A stretch of 54,589 nucleotides of DNA from Falsirhodobacter deserti (GCF_004015795.1 NZ_ML137218.1:242949-297537), one strand, 5' to 3'. Numbered from the stretch's first letter, positions 1 through 10,213 are shown. Numbers and translations: made by a program. The notes: generated from the letters alone by a model not told the origin.

Positions 1-1386
<1,386 letters not shown>

Positions 1387-1411
1387 GCAGAGTTCACGGT
1401 TGATCCTGAAA

Positions 1412-1434
1412 GGGCGCGCGATTCCCGCGCGCCC
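1412..1434 (+). other. GC-rich intergenic hairpin after odhB
   Basis: GGGCGCGCG and CGCGCGCCC form a perfect 9-bp stem with a 5-base loop between the odhB stop and the next gene. No T-tract follows, so it is not a classic terminator. It may act as an mRNA processing or 3'-protecting stem inside a longer operon. Confidence 0.5.
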
Positions 1435-1454
1435 GTTGCGGGAAAGGCACCATC

Positions 1455-1694
1455 ATGCAGCTGCTTCTTCAGATCGATACGCCGGATTATGACGGCTGGA
1501 AATCCGCTTGGGATTCTGGCGCGGAAGATCGCGCCAATTCCGGCCTGACGCAGCTGCAGCTTTGGCGTGCCGTGGATCACAGCGCTGCCGTGGCCTTGCT
1601 GGAAGTGCACAACAAGGCCCGCGCGGAAGAATGGCTGGCCAAGGAAACCGCCTTCGGCGGAGCAACGACCGCAACTTTCCTGAGGACCGCGTGA
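1455..1694 (+). CDS. Small hypothetical protein (79 aa) in the odhB-lpd cluster
   Basis: I do not recognise this 79-residue protein. It is soluble, without a signal peptide or membrane segment, and begins with a beta-strand-like MQLLLQIDTP followed by charged helices, so a small alpha/beta fold is possible. Its TGA overlaps by one base the ATG of the following MAPEG gene, and codon use matches its neighbours, both of which favour a real gene. Its position between odhB and lpd suggests co-expression with the dehydrogenase complex, but a role in that complex is not shown. Confidence 0.7.
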   Translation: MQLLLQIDTPDYDGWKSAWDSGAEDRANSGLTQLQLWRAVDHSAAVALLEVHNKARAEEWLAKETAFGGATTATFLRTA

Positions 1695-2080
1695 TGGCCG
1701 AGATTGTCGCTCTTTGCCTTTCGGGCCTTCTTTACGTCGGCATCGTGCTGTTCACGTCTCGGCTTCAGGATCGCGACATGGGGCATGAATACAACCTCAG
1801 CCCTCGCGACGGGGAACCAGATTATGCGGCCGATACCGGCCGCATGCAGCGCGCGATGCGCAACCATCTTGATAATTTCGTCCTGTTTGCGGCGGCCGCC
1901 TTGGCCGTACATGTGACGGACAGCGACTTCTGGCTGACGGACCTTTGCGCGTGGATCTACCTTCTGGCGCGCATCCTTTATGTTCCGGCTTATTACAAAG
2001 GTTGGGCGCCGTGGCGCTCGATCATCTTCATGTGCGGCCTCGTGGCGACGATCGTCATGTTCCTGGCCGCCCTGTTCTGA
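1694..2080 (+). CDS. MAPEG-family membrane protein
   Basis: This is a 128-residue integral membrane protein of the MAPEG type (membrane-associated proteins in eicosanoid and glutathione metabolism; bacterial YecN-like members). It shows four hydrophobic segments: an N-terminal one around residues 2-20, one in LDNFVLFAAAALAVHV, one in LCAWIYLLARILYVPAYY and a C-terminal one in IIFMCGLVATIVMFLAALF. The family signature region NHLDNFVLFAA and the RILYVPAYY segment are present. It overlaps the upstream small gene by one base and lies 21 bases before lpd. Substrate and reaction are unknown for most bacterial members. Confidence 0.85.
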   Translation: MAEIVALCLSGLLYVGIVLFTSRLQDRDMGHEYNLSPRDGEPDYAADTGRMQRAMRNHLDNFVLFAAAALAVHVTDSDFWLTDLCAWIYLLARILYVPAYYKGWAPWRSIIFMCGLVATIVMFLAALF

Positions 2081-2101
2081 CATTCCTGAGGGAGAGACTT
2101 C

Positions 2102-3490
2102 ATGGCAAGCTTTGATGTGATCGTGATCGGCGGCGGGCCGGGGGGCTATGTCTGCGCCATCCATTGCGCGCAGCTTGGCCTGAAGGTTGCCTGCGTCGAA
2201 GGCCGCGAAACGCTGGGCGGCACCTGCCTGAACGTGGGCTGCATTCCGTCCAAGGCGCTGCTGAATTCCACCCACCACCTGCACGAGGTTCACGAGAACT
2301 TCGAAAAGATGGGCCTGATGGGCGCCAACCCGACCGTCGACTGGTCGAAGATGCAGGCCTATAAGCAGGACGTGGTGGACGGAAACACCAAGGGCATCGA
2401 ATTCCTGTTCAAGAAGAACAAGGTCACCTGGCTGAAGGGCTGGGGATCCATCCCCGAGGCGGGCAAGGTCAAGGTCGGCGACGAGGTGCACGAGGCGAAG
2501 AACATCGTCATCTCCACCGGTTCGGTTGCGGCAAGCCTGCCGGGCGTCGAGGTGGACGAGAAGGTGGTCGTCACCTCCACCGGCGCGCTGAGCCTGGACA
2601 AGATCCCGGACTCTCTGGTGGTGATCGGTGCCGGCGTCATCGGGCTGGAAATGGGCTCGGTTTACAAGCGTCTGGGCGCCAAGGTCACGGTAGTGGAGTT
2701 CCAGGACAAGATCCTGCCGGGCACCGATGGCGATACCGTCAAGGCGTTCCAGAAGATCCTGACCAAGCAGGGCTTCGAGTTCGTTCTGGGCGCTGCAGTG
2801 CAGGGCGTGGACGTGACGGATGGCAAGGCCACCGTTCGTTACAAGATGAACAAGGACGGCAAGGAGGCATCCATCGAAGCCGATGCCGTTCTGGTGTCCA
2901 CCGGCCGCCAGCCCTTCACCGAAGGTCTGGGGCTGGAAGCGCTTGGCGTGGAAATGTTGCCGCGCGGTCAGATCAAGACGGACGATCACTTCCAGACCAG
3001 CGTCAAGGGCATCTATGCCATTGGCGACTGCATCCCCGGCGCGATGCTGGCCCACAAGGCCGAGGATGAAGGGATGGCAGTTGCCGAGATCCTTGCCGGC
3101 AAGCATGGCCATGTGAACTATGGCGTCATTCCGGGCGTGATCTATACCACGCCGGAAGTGGCCGCTGTCGGATATACCGAAGAAATGCTGAAGGAAGAGG
3201 GGCGCGCCTACAAGGTCGGCAAGTTCCCCTTCATGGGCAATGCTCGTGCAAAGGCCGTTTTCCAGGCAGACGGCTTCGTGAAGATCATCGTCGACAAGGA
3301 AACCGACCGCATTCTGGGTTGCCACATCATCGGCCCGGCAGCAGGCGACCTGATCCACGAGGTTTGCGTTGCGATGGAATTCGGTGCTTCGGCGCAGGAT
3401 CTGGCGCTGACCTGCCATGCGCATCCCACCTTCTCGGAAGCTGTGCGCGAGGCTGCGCTGGCCTGCGGCGACGGTGCCATTCACGCCTGA
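2102..3490 (+). CDS. lpdA: Dihydrolipoyl dehydrogenase (E3)
   Basis: This FAD enzyme reoxidises dihydrolipoyl groups of 2-oxo acid dehydrogenase complexes with NAD+. The 462 residues show the N-terminal FAD-binding GGGPGGYV, the redox-active disulfide in [16 protein letters not shown], the NAD-binding [12 protein letters not shown], the second FAD motif AIGDC and the C-terminal [13 protein letters not shown] with the catalytic His-Glu pair. Length is normal for the family. An AGGGAGAG-like ribosome binding site precedes the ATG. Its place after odhB assigns it to the 2-oxoglutarate dehydrogenase complex, although it may be shared with other complexes. Confidence 0.96.
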   Translation: MASFDVIVIGGGPGGYVCAIHCAQLGLKVACVEGRETLGGTCLNVGCIPSKALLNSTHHLHEVHENFEKMGLMGANPTVDWSKMQAYKQDVVDGNTKGIEFLFKKNKVTWLKGWGSIPEAGKVKVGDEVHEAKNIVISTGSVAASLPGVEVDEKVVVTSTGALSLDKIPDSLVVIGAGVIGLEMGSVYKRLGAKVTVVEFQDKILPGTDGDTVKAFQKILTKQGFEFVLGAAVQGVDVTDGKATVRYKMNKDGKEASIEADAVLVSTGRQPFTEGLGLEALGVEMLPRGQIKTDDHFQTSVKGIYAIGDCIPGAMLAHKAEDEGMAVAEILAGKHGHVNYGVIPGVIYTTPEVAAVGYTEEMLKEEGRAYKVGKFPFMGNARAKAVFQADGFVKIIVDKETDRILGCHIIGPAAGDLIHEVCVAMEFGASAQDLALTCHAHPTFSEAVREAALACGDGAIHA

Positions 3491-3501
3491 TTGCCGATAA
3501 C

Positions 3502-3526
3502 TGCGGGCACCCCTAAGGTGCCCGCA
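3502..3526 (+). promoter_or_regulatory. Strong hairpin covering the start of the PlsB-like gene
   Basis: TGCGGGCACC, loop CCTAA, GGTGCCCGCA forms a perfect 10-bp stem. The last base of the stem is the A of the ATG at 3526, and its GGTG segment is the only purine-rich sequence where a ribosome binding site is expected. No T-run follows. It could end the lpd transcript or mask the start of the next gene. Confidence 0.55.
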
Positions 3527-4932
3527 TGACCGCCACTGTCGAACTTCCCGTCTGGCTTCTTGTTCTTGTTCTGGCCTTCGCCATCGTGGCGGCGCTGGAC
3601 AGGGTGCTGGTGCCATCTGCCCGCTGGTATCTGCGCCGGCGGATGGAACGGGTGGTCGCGCGTTTGAACCAGCGGCTTGACCGCCCGATCCAGCCCTTCA
3701 AGCTGATGCGCCGACAGGACATGATCCTGCGCTTGGCCCACGATCCGCAGGTCAGCTCCGCAGTCGCGCGGCATGCCCGCAGCACCGGATCGCGCGAGGA
3801 TGTGGTGTTCGACCGGGCCCGCGCCTATGCGCGCGAGATCGTTCCCGCCTTTTCCGCCACCATCTACTTCGGTTTTGCCACACGCTTCGCCCGCCGGTTC
3901 AGCCGGTCGCTTTACGATGTTCGTATCGCCCCGTCTGCCGCCAAGGGGGAATTGATCGACCGCGATGCGACGGTGGTCTTCGTGATGAACCACCGCTCCA
4001 ACATGGATTACGTGCTGGTGACGTGGCTGGTGGCGGAACGGTCCGCGCTTTCCTATGCCGTGGGGGAATGGGCCCGCATCTGGCCGCTTTCCTCGTTGAT
4101 CCGCGCGATGGGGGCCTATTTCATACGTCGACGCTCGCGCAGCCCGCTGTATCGGCGGGTTCTGGCACGTTACGTCCAGATGTCGGCCGAGGCGGGGGTG
4201 ACGCAGGCTTTCTTTCCCGAAGGAGGGCTCAGCCTGGACGGGCGGATCGGCAGCCCGAAGATCGGGCTTCTCAGCTATCTCATGGCGGCGGAAGGACGGG
4301 ATCTGGTTTTCGTGCCGGTTGGCATCGCCTATGACCGCGTGCTGGAAGATCGTGTGCTGGTGGAGGCGGATGAGGCGGGCGTGCGCAGGTTCCGCGGCGG
4401 CCCGGTGCAAATCGTGGGCTTTGTGGTGCGGATGCTTTGGCGGCTGGTTCGGGGCCGTTTTGCCGGTTTTGGCGCGGCGGGCGTATCCTTCGGATCGCCC
4501 ATATCGCTGAGAAGCTGGCGGGCGACGCACGGAAATGCACCGGATGCACTGGCCCGCCACCTGATGGCCGAGGTAGGGCGAACGGTGCCCCTTCTGCCCG
4601 TTCCACTGGTCGCTGCCGCCGTTTCGCGTGCGCCGACAAGCCGCCACGGGCTTGACGCAGCGGTGCGCGCGCTGGTGGCGCAGCTTGAACGGATGGGCGC
4701 AATTGCGCTGCTTCCCGAAGGGGGTATGGCGGCCGGTGCAGCACAAGGGCTGCGCACGCTTGAAAAACGCGGTATCCTTGTTGAAGAAGGCGGACGGCTT
4801 GTTCCTGCCCCGGGCAAGAGCGCACTGCTTGCCTTCTATGCAGCAGGCGTTTTGGAGCGGCTTGACCGCGATGCGGCGAGTGCGCCGGATGCGAAAAGGA
4901 TACCGGATGAACGAACCGAAACTGGCGCATGA
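3526..4932 (+). CDS. PlsB-like glycerolipid acyltransferase
   Basis: This is a 468-residue membrane-associated acyltransferase of the glycerol-3-phosphate/lysophosphatidate family. The N-terminus has one hydrophobic segment (about residues 5-25). The catalytic HX4D motif is in NHRSNMDY and the substrate-binding FPEGGLS motif follows about 80 residues later, both hallmarks of PlsB/PlsC enzymes. It is longer than PlsC (about 240 aa) but much shorter than E. coli PlsB (about 800 aa), and it keeps a C-terminal region with no obvious motif. The likely step is acylation of glycerol-3-phosphate or a lysophospholipid at the inner membrane; the acceptor cannot be decided from sequence. A hairpin covers its start. 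Confidence 0.8.
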   Translation: MTATVELPVWLLVLVLAFAIVAALDRVLVPSARWYLRRRMERVVARLNQRLDRPIQPFKLMRRQDMILRLAHDPQVSSAVARHARSTGSREDVVFDRARAYAREIVPAFSATIYFGFATRFARRFSRSLYDVRIAPSAAKGELIDRDATVVFVMNHRSNMDYVLVTWLVAERSALSYAVGEWARIWPLSSLIRAMGAYFIRRRSRSPLYRRVLARYVQMSAEAGVTQAFFPEGGLSLDGRIGSPKIGLLSYLMAAEGRDLVFVPVGIAYDRVLEDRVLVEADEAGVRRFRGGPVQIVGFVVRMLWRLVRGRFAGFGAAGVSFGSPISLRSWRATHGNAPDALARHLMAEVGRTVPLLPVPLVAAAVSRAPTSRHGLDAAVRALVAQLERMGAIALLPEGGMAAGAAQGLRTLEKRGILVEEGGRLVPAPGKSALLAFYAAGVLERLDRDAASAPDAKRIPDERTETGA

Positions 4933-5080
4933 CTGGATCCTGGATGTGCTTCAGGATCTGCAAAGCTATGCCATGCAGAACGGGTTGACGGTTCTGGCGG
5001 AACGGGTGGAAGCCCTGCTGCCCGTGGCCGAGGCCGAGATTGCCGCCCGTCCGCGCGGCGATGATCCGTCCGTGCATTGA
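4907..5080 (+). CDS. Small hypothetical protein (57 aa)
   Basis: The ATG is preceded by AAAAGGA and lies 26 bases inside the end of the acyltransferase gene in another frame, which suggests translational coupling. The product is soluble and mostly helical (DWILDVLQDLQSYAMQNGLTVLAERVEALLPVAEAEIA), with an acidic-hydrophobic pattern that could support dimerisation. I do not recognise a family with certainty. It lies just before the RecD-like helicase gene. Confidence 0.65.
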   Translation: MNEPKLAHDWILDVLQDLQSYAMQNGLTVLAERVEALLPVAEAEIAARPRGDDPSVH

Positions 5081-5116
5081 CTGGCGCAGGGCGCAAGGGG
5101 CGGTTATGGTCGCGCC

Positions 5117-6643
5117 ATGACGCTTCCCGCCATCACATTTTCTGACGACCAGGCCGAGGCTTGGGACAGGCTGTCCGCCCAGTTGCAGGGCATGGGTGTC
5201 GATCTGGAGGATGGGCACCACCAGCCCGCCACCGAAGGCAAGTCTGCGGTTCTGGCGGTGATCGGCAAGGCAGGTTCGGGCAAGACGCTGCTTCTGGCGC
5301 AACTGACCAAGGCCATGCGAGAGGCGGGGGTGGACATCGTCTCGGGCGATTGGGAAGCCAAGAAGCGCAAGGAACGGCGGACGCTGGCGGTCCTTGCCCC
5401 CACGAACAAGGCGGCCTCGGTTCTGCGGATGCGCGGGGTTCCGGCAACCACGATCCACCGCATCCTTTACACGCCCGTTTACGATCCGCATTACGAAACG
5501 CTGGCCGAATGGCTGGCTGGTACCGGCAAGCGCCCGGTTGATGTGGAGGGGATGACCGAAGCGGCGCTGGACCGTGCGAAGGCATTCTATGACACGGTGC
5601 CCTCGATCCCCGGTGCGCTGGCTGCAGCCGGGTTGCGCGGATCGGACTTCATCCGCGGCTGGAAGCGGCGGGAAGAGCCGCTGGATGTCGGCTTTGTCGA
5701 CGAATCCTCGATGCTGGATGAACGTCAGTTCGACGACCTGCGCGAAATCTTTCCCACGTTGGTGCTGTTTGGCGATCCGGCTCAGCTTGCGCCTGTTGGC
5801 CAGTCCGGCCAGATGGTGTTCGACCGGTTGGGAGAGCCGCGCAAGCTGATCCTGAACCGCATCCACCGGCAGGCCGAGGATAACCCCATCCTTGATCTGG
5901 CCCATGCGCTGGCCGATCCTGAAGTGGATTTCCACCAGTTCGAACGGATGGTGGAAGATGCGGCCCGCCGCGATGAACGCGTCGTCTGGGCCCAGCGGGT
6001 GGATTGCGACCTGATGGCCCGCTCTCCCGTGCTGGTCTGGCGGAATGCCACGCGCATCCGGTTGATACAGGCCTTCCGCAATGCCAACGGGGCACCCGAA
6101 GACGCGCTGCTGCCGGGGGAGCCGCTGATCTGCGACGGGATAGAGCTGCCGCTGAAACACCGCAAGAAGCGCATCGACCTTGAAGCGCGTGGCCTGATCA
6201 AGGGCGCGCAGGTGATCTATCTGGGGCCGGGCACCCGCGACGGTTTCGCGCGCCTGCATGTGGTGGGGGCGGAGGATCCGCAAATCTCTGCCGCGTCGAT
6301 CATCAAGATCGAAAAGCCCGACGAGGAAGAACCCTTCATCCCTGCCGCCGCCCGGATGGGCGCAACCTTTCTGCATGGTGCTGCCGTCACGATCCACAAG
6401 GCGCAGGGCTCGCAATGGGAAAAGGTGCAGGTCTTCGCGCCCGATCTTTACGCTGCCGCGCAGGCAGGCAGGATGGAGGCGGGCGTGCCCTTGTGGAAGC
6501 GCCTGGCCTATGTTGCGATCACGCGGGCGGAACGACAACTTCTGTGGATCGTGCGCAACCGGCTGGCCCGCCCGCAGGACGTACTGGGCACCGATGATCT
6601 GCCGAAACCCGCCCCCCGTCTGAAGCTTCAACCCGAGGAATGA
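5117..6643 (+). CDS. RecD-like superfamily 1 DNA helicase / AAA ATPase
   Basis: This 508-residue protein has the motifs of a superfamily 1 helicase: Walker A GKAGSGKTLLL near residue 52, a PTNKAASVLRMRG motif (Ia), Walker B DESSMLDE, motif III GDPAQLAPVGQSGQ, and C-terminal motifs V/VI in TIHKAQGSQWEKVQVF and AITRAERQLLWIV. These place it with RecD/RecD2-like ATP-dependent helicases. There is no RecB or RecC beside it and no extended N-terminal RecD2 domain, so it is probably a free-standing helicase in DNA repair or replication restart. Residues about 80-200 carry a lineage-specific insertion. It is followed four bases later by a small RAM-domain gene. Confidence 0.85.
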   Translation: MTLPAITFSDDQAEAWDRLSAQLQGMGVDLEDGHHQPATEGKSAVLAVIGKAGSGKTLLLAQLTKAMREAGVDIVSGDWEAKKRKERRTLAVLAPTNKAASVLRMRGVPATTIHRILYTPVYDPHYETLAEWLAGTGKRPVDVEGMTEAALDRAKAFYDTVPSIPGALAAAGLRGSDFIRGWKRREEPLDVGFVDESSMLDERQFDDLREIFPTLVLFGDPAQLAPVGQSGQMVFDRLGEPRKLILNRIHRQAEDNPILDLAHALADPEVDFHQFERMVEDAARRDERVVWAQRVDCDLMARSPVLVWRNATRIRLIQAFRNANGAPEDALLPGEPLICDGIELPLKHRKKRIDLEARGLIKGAQVIYLGPGTRDGFARLHVVGAEDPQISAASIIKIEKPDEEEPFIPAAARMGATFLHGAAVTIHKAQGSQWEKVQVFAPDLYAAAQAGRMEAGVPLWKRLAYVAITRAERQLLWIVRNRLARPQDVLGTDDLPKPAPRLKLQPEE

Positions 6644-6647
6644 TCCG

Positions 6648-6884
6648 ATGATCTGCGTCTTTGTCCAGTTCCGCTGCGCCCCCGGCAAAACCTATGAGGT
6701 GGCCGATGCGATCTATGACCGCGAAGTGGTGTCGGAGCTTTATTCCACCTCGGGCGAATGGGACCTGATGGCGAAGGTTTATCTTCCCGAAGGTTCGGAC
6801 GTGGGCCACTGGCTGTCGGAACGCCTGTTCGACATCCCGCATATCCAGCGCACGCTGACCACGATGACGTTCAAGGCGTTCTGA
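6648..6884 (+). CDS. Stand-alone Lrp/AsnC ligand-binding (RAM) domain protein
   Basis: The 78 residues match only the C-terminal effector-binding RAM domain of Lrp/AsnC regulators: a beta-alpha-beta-beta-alpha-beta pattern starting ICVFVQFRCAPGKTYEVADAI and containing the STSGEWDLMAKVY segment. No helix-turn-helix is present and the upstream sequence is occupied by the helicase gene, so this is a free ligand-sensing subunit rather than a truncated regulator. Such proteins can form octamers that bind amino acids. It starts four bases after the helicase stop and is probably cotranscribed with it. Confidence 0.85.
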   Translation: MICVFVQFRCAPGKTYEVADAIYDREVVSELYSTSGEWDLMAKVYLPEGSDVGHWLSERLFDIPHIQRTLTTMTFKAF

Positions 6885-6887
6885 AGC

Positions 6888-7955
6888 CTAGAGCCAGCTT
6901 GCGCGATCGGTGCCGACGGCATTCGCGACCGAGGCGAAGCCGTCGCGCGCCAGCAGCGCGTCCAGCCCCCGCGCAACGTCCGGCGCGATCGAAATGCCTT
7001 CGAACACCATCGCGGTATAGATCTGCACGGCCGAGGCGCCGGCGCGGATCTTGGCATAGGCCTGTTCGGCCGTCCCGACGCCGCCCACGCCGATCAGCGG
7101 CAGTTGCCCCCCGGTCAGCTGTGACAGGCGGGCCAGAACGCGGGTGGACCGTTCGAACAGGGGCGCGCCGGAAAGGCCGCCGGCCTGATCCTTTTGCGGA
7201 TCCGTCAGCCCTTCGCGCGATAGGGTGGTGTTCGTCGTGATGATGCCCGCGATGCCGGAAGCGGCCGCGACCTCGGCGATCTCGGACAGATCGTCGTCAT
7301 TCAGGTCGGGCGCGATCTTCAGGAAAACGGGGATCGGGCGGGCAAGGGTGGATCGCACCTCCATCACGCCCCCAAGCAGCGCCGTCAGCGCCGCGCGGCC
7401 CTGCAGATCACGCAGCCGTTCGGTGTTGGGAGATGAGACGTTGACCGTCGCGAAATCCACGTGCGGGCCACAGCAGGCCAGAACAGCAGCGAAATCGGCG
7501 GCACGATCGGTGCTGTCCTTGTTCGCCCCAAGGTTGAGGCCAACGGGAACGCGGCTTTCGGGCCGCATCGCCAGCCGTGCAGAAATGGCGGCCGCACCGT
7601 CGTTGTTGAACCCGAACCGGTTGATGGCTGCCCGATCCGCCGTCAGCCGGAACAGGCGCGGCTTGGGGTTGCCGGGCTGGGGGCGGGGGGTTGCCGCGCC
7701 CACCTCCAGAAAACCGAAACCGGAGCGGACCAGCGGGGCGAGGGCGACCGCGTTCTTGTCATATCCGGCGGCAAGCCCGATCGGGTTGTCCAGCGGCATG
7801 CCTGCCAGCGTGGTTGCCAGGCGGGCGCCGGTGGCCGGGGCGCCATGCAGGGGCGCAAGCCCTGCGCGAAGGGCGTTCAGCGACCAGTGATGCGCCCGCT
7901 CGGGGTCCATGCGGTGGAGCAACGACAGGCCGAGGCGTTCCATGGTGCCGGTCAA
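6888..7955 (-). CDS. pyrD: Dihydroorotate dehydrogenase (quinone), class 2
   Basis: The enzyme oxidises dihydroorotate to orotate in pyrimidine synthesis, passing electrons to the membrane quinone pool. Class 2 features are the amphipathic N-terminal helix ([19 protein letters not shown]), the FMN-binding barrel, the catalytic-serine motif NVSSPNT, and [12 protein letters not shown] with GVGG near the C-terminus. Two starts are possible. A TTG at 7955 overlaps the TGA of the upstream gene (TTGA) and has GGAGGG six bases before it, so I prefer it; an ATG at 7943 lacks a good site. The overlap suggests translational coupling to the DUF952 gene. Confidence 0.93.
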   Translation of the reverse strand: MTGTMERLGLSLLHRMDPERAHHWSLNALRAGLAPLHGAPATGARLATTLAGMPLDNPIGLAAGYDKNAVALAPLVRSGFGFLEVGAATPRPQPGNPKPRLFRLTADRAAINRFGFNNDGAAAISARLAMRPESRVPVGLNLGANKDSTDRAADFAAVLACCGPHVDFATVNVSSPNTERLRDLQGRAALTALLGGVMEVRSTLARPIPVFLKIAPDLNDDDLSEIAEVAAASGIAGIITTNTTLSREGLTDPQKDQAGGLSGAPLFERSTRVLARLSQLTGGQLPLIGVGGVGTAEQAYAKIRAGASAVQIYTAMVFEGISIAPDVARGLDALLARDGFASVANAVGTDRASWL

Positions 7956-8290
7956 ACCACACCCTCCGGAAAGATATGGCCCGCCGCACCAAGGGGCAGG
8001 GACTTGTCCCAGACCACATCATCCAGCGTCAGCGGGCGGTAAAGATGCGGGAAAAGCTGGCCGCCGCGCGACGGTTCCCACCGCAGGGCGGGGCCAAGGG
8101 CAGCATCGTCCAGCGCAACCAGCACCAGATCACGTTCCCCCGCAAAATGCTTCGCGGCGGTTTCGGCAACCTGCGCCGGGGTGGAAATGTGAATGTATCC
8201 GTCTGCAAGATCGACCGGTGCGCCGTTCGTATGACCGGCGTTGCGGAATGCTTCCCATTCGGTGCGGCGGAAGATCTTGAAGATAAGCAT
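7952..8290 (-). CDS. DUF952 family protein
   Basis: This is a 112-residue protein of the DUF952 family, recognisable from the opening [13 protein letters not shown], the [19 protein letters not shown] segment and the C-terminal PHLYRPL...V motif. The family is small, cytosolic and uncharacterised; its fold is related to ADP-ribosyltransferase-like proteins, but a reaction is not established. It is the first gene of a two-gene unit with pyrD, and its stop codon overlaps the preferred TTG start of pyrD. Confidence 0.85.
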   Translation of the reverse strand: MLIFKIFRRTEWEAFRNAGHTNGAPVDLADGYIHISTPAQVAETAAKHFAGERDLVLVALDDAALGPALRWEPSRGGQLFPHLYRPLTLDDVVWDKSLPLGAAGHIFPEGVV

Positions 8291-8388
8291 GTCGTCTCTT
8301 GCGCCGATTTCGGCTGCCGGTCAATCCCGCTTTGACAGAGGGCGGGCGGCGCAGCACTCTGCCCGCGTTATGGAAACGGGAGTTCCTG

Positions 8389-9942
8389 ATGCGGACCATG
8401 ATGTTTGCCACCGCCGCCGTTCTTGCCCTAGGGGCCGGCGCGGCCCATGCCGATTTCACCTTGACCATCCTGCACACGAACGATGTGCATGACCGGTTCG
8501 AACCGACGACATCCTCCGGCGCGCCCTGCGCCGCGGAAAAGAACGCAGCGGGCGAATGTTTCGGCGGCGTTGCGCGCCTTGTCACTGCCGTCAGGGACGC
8601 GCGGGACGGGGCCGGGAACACGCTGCTGCTTGATGCAGGCGACTGGTTCCAGGGGACGCTGTTCTATACCCGCTACAAGCACGAGGCGGCGGCAGAGTTC
8701 ATCAACCGGCTGGGCTATGACGCCATGGCCGTGGGCAACCATGAACTCGACGACGGCCCGAAGGAACTGGCCGCGCTTGCCGATGCGGTGGAAACGCCGT
8801 TGCTGGCCGCGAACATGGATGCCGAGAACGAGCCGCTGCTGAAGGGCAAGATCGCCCGTCACACCATCGTGGAAGTTGGCGGCCAGCGCGTCGGGATCAT
8901 TGGCCTGACCCCGCAAACGAACCCCGAACTGACCAGCCCCGGCCCCAACCTGACCTTCGGCGCCCCCAGCCAAGCCGTTCAGGCCGAGGTGGATGCGCTT
9001 CAGGCCGAAAGGATCGACAAGATCATCCTGTTGTCCCATTCCGGCTATGTTCAGGATCAGCAGGTTGCGAAAAGCACCTCGGGCGTTGATGTGATCGTGG
9101 GCGGGCACAGCCACACCCTTCTGTCGAACACCGATCCCAAGGCCGAAGGTGCCTATCCCACGATGGTGAACGGTGTGCCGATCGTGACGGCGCAGGCCTA
9201 TGGCAGGTATCTGGGCGAACTGACGGTGACCTTCGATGATGACGGGCGGGTCACTGCGGCCGAAGGGGCGCCGCTGCTGCTTGACGCCGCGGTGAAGGAG
9301 GATGCCGATACCGTTGCGCGGGTGGCCGAACTGGCCGAACCGCTGCAGGCCATCCGTGAAGAGGTGGTTGGCGAGGCGACCGGCCCGATCACGCAGGAAA
9401 CCTGCCGGACGCAGGAATGCCCGATGGGCAACCTTGTTGCCGAAGCGCAACTGGCCCGCGTTGCCGATCAGGGCGTGCAGGTGGCGCTGGTCAATGGTGG
9501 CGGGCTGCGTGCCGGAATCGATGAAGGCCCCGTCACGATGGGAGAGGTTCTGACGGTTCTGCCCTTCCAGAACACCCTTTCCACGTTCCGCATCAACGGG
9601 CAGGCGCTTCAGGCGGCGCTGGAAAATGGCGTCAGCCAGATGGAAGAAGGCGCGGGCCGCTTCCCCCAGGTGGCCGGGATGACCTTCGTGGTTGATCCGG
9701 CAGCCCCCGCAGGCAGCCGGATTTCCGACGTGACGGTGCAGGGCGCACCGCTGGATCCGGAGGCCGAGTATCTGGCCGTATCGAACAACTATGTCCGCAA
9801 TGGGGGGGACGGCTATTCAATGCTGGTAGACGCGCGGGACGCCTATGACTACGGCCCCGATCTGGCAGAGGTGGTGGCCGAATATCTTCAGGCCCACCAA
9901 CCCTATCAGCCGCAGACCGATGGCCGCATCACGGTGAAGTAA
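8389..9942 (+). CDS. Periplasmic 5'-nucleotidase / UshA-like metallophosphatase
   Basis: The 517-residue protein starts with a signal peptide (MRTMMFATAAVLALGAGAAHA, cleavage after AHA). The N-terminal calcineurin-like phosphoesterase domain has the metal-ligand motifs HTNDVHDRF, DAGDWFQGT, GNHELDDG and GGHSHT. The C-terminal 5'-nucleotidase substrate domain has NGGGLRAGI and SNNYVRNGGDGYSML. It should dephosphorylate nucleotides in the periplasm to salvage nucleosides and phosphate. I chose the ATG at 8389 because a longer in-frame extension would place about 30 polar residues before the signal peptide. It ends directly against a convergent small gene. Confidence 0.9.
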   Translation: MRTMMFATAAVLALGAGAAHADFTLTILHTNDVHDRFEPTTSSGAPCAAEKNAAGECFGGVARLVTAVRDARDGAGNTLLLDAGDWFQGTLFYTRYKHEAAAEFINRLGYDAMAVGNHELDDGPKELAALADAVETPLLAANMDAENEPLLKGKIARHTIVEVGGQRVGIIGLTPQTNPELTSPGPNLTFGAPSQAVQAEVDALQAERIDKIILLSHSGYVQDQQVAKSTSGVDVIVGGHSHTLLSNTDPKAEGAYPTMVNGVPIVTAQAYGRYLGELTVTFDDDGRVTAAEGAPLLLDAAVKEDADTVARVAELAEPLQAIREEVVGEATGPITQETCRTQECPMGNLVAEAQLARVADQGVQVALVNGGGLRAGIDEGPVTMGEVLTVLPFQNTLSTFRINGQALQAALENGVSQMEEGAGRFPQVAGMTFVVDPAAPAGSRISDVTVQGAPLDPEAEYLAVSNNYVRNGGDGYSMLVDARDAYDYGPDLAEVVAEYLQAHQPYQPQTDGRITVK

Positions 9943-10077
9943 TCATTCTTGCTGAATGGCATGCGGCGTGGCGGGGCCGGCATCTTCTTCGGGCCCGCCG
10001 CTGTTCAGCGAAAAGCCGATGATGGCAAGAACAACAACTGCGGCGACCAGAACGGCAATGGCGATCGGCTTCGACAT
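9943..10077 (-). CDS. Small single-span membrane protein (44 aa)
   Basis: An ATG at 10077 with an AAGGAG site eight bases upstream opens a 44-residue frame. The product begins MSKPIA, then has one hydrophobic helix (IAVLVAAVVVLAIIGFSL) and a polar acidic tail (PEEDAGPATPHAIQQE). The stop abuts the stop of the UshA-like gene with no gap. Start site, hydrophobic pattern and tail make a real gene likely. No family is recognised; it could be a small inner-membrane regulator or assembly peptide. Confidence 0.65.
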   Translation of the reverse strand: MSKPIAIAVLVAAVVVLAIIGFSLNSGGPEEDAGPATPHAIQQE

Positions 10078-10139
10078 GGCAATCAACTCCTTCCAGAGGG
10101 TTGCGCGGCGCCGGAGAAGGTCATATAACAGCCTCCAGC

Positions 10140-10213
<74 letters not shown>

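Noticed and set aside
1577..3616. Long minus-strand frame opposite lpd
   Set aside because: It is antisense to an unmistakable lpd gene, His/Arg/Gln-rich without domains; a by-product of high GC.
4280..6688. 800-codon minus-strand frame opposite the acyltransferase and helicase
   Set aside because: Low-complexity composition and no start site; the plus-strand genes have full motifs.
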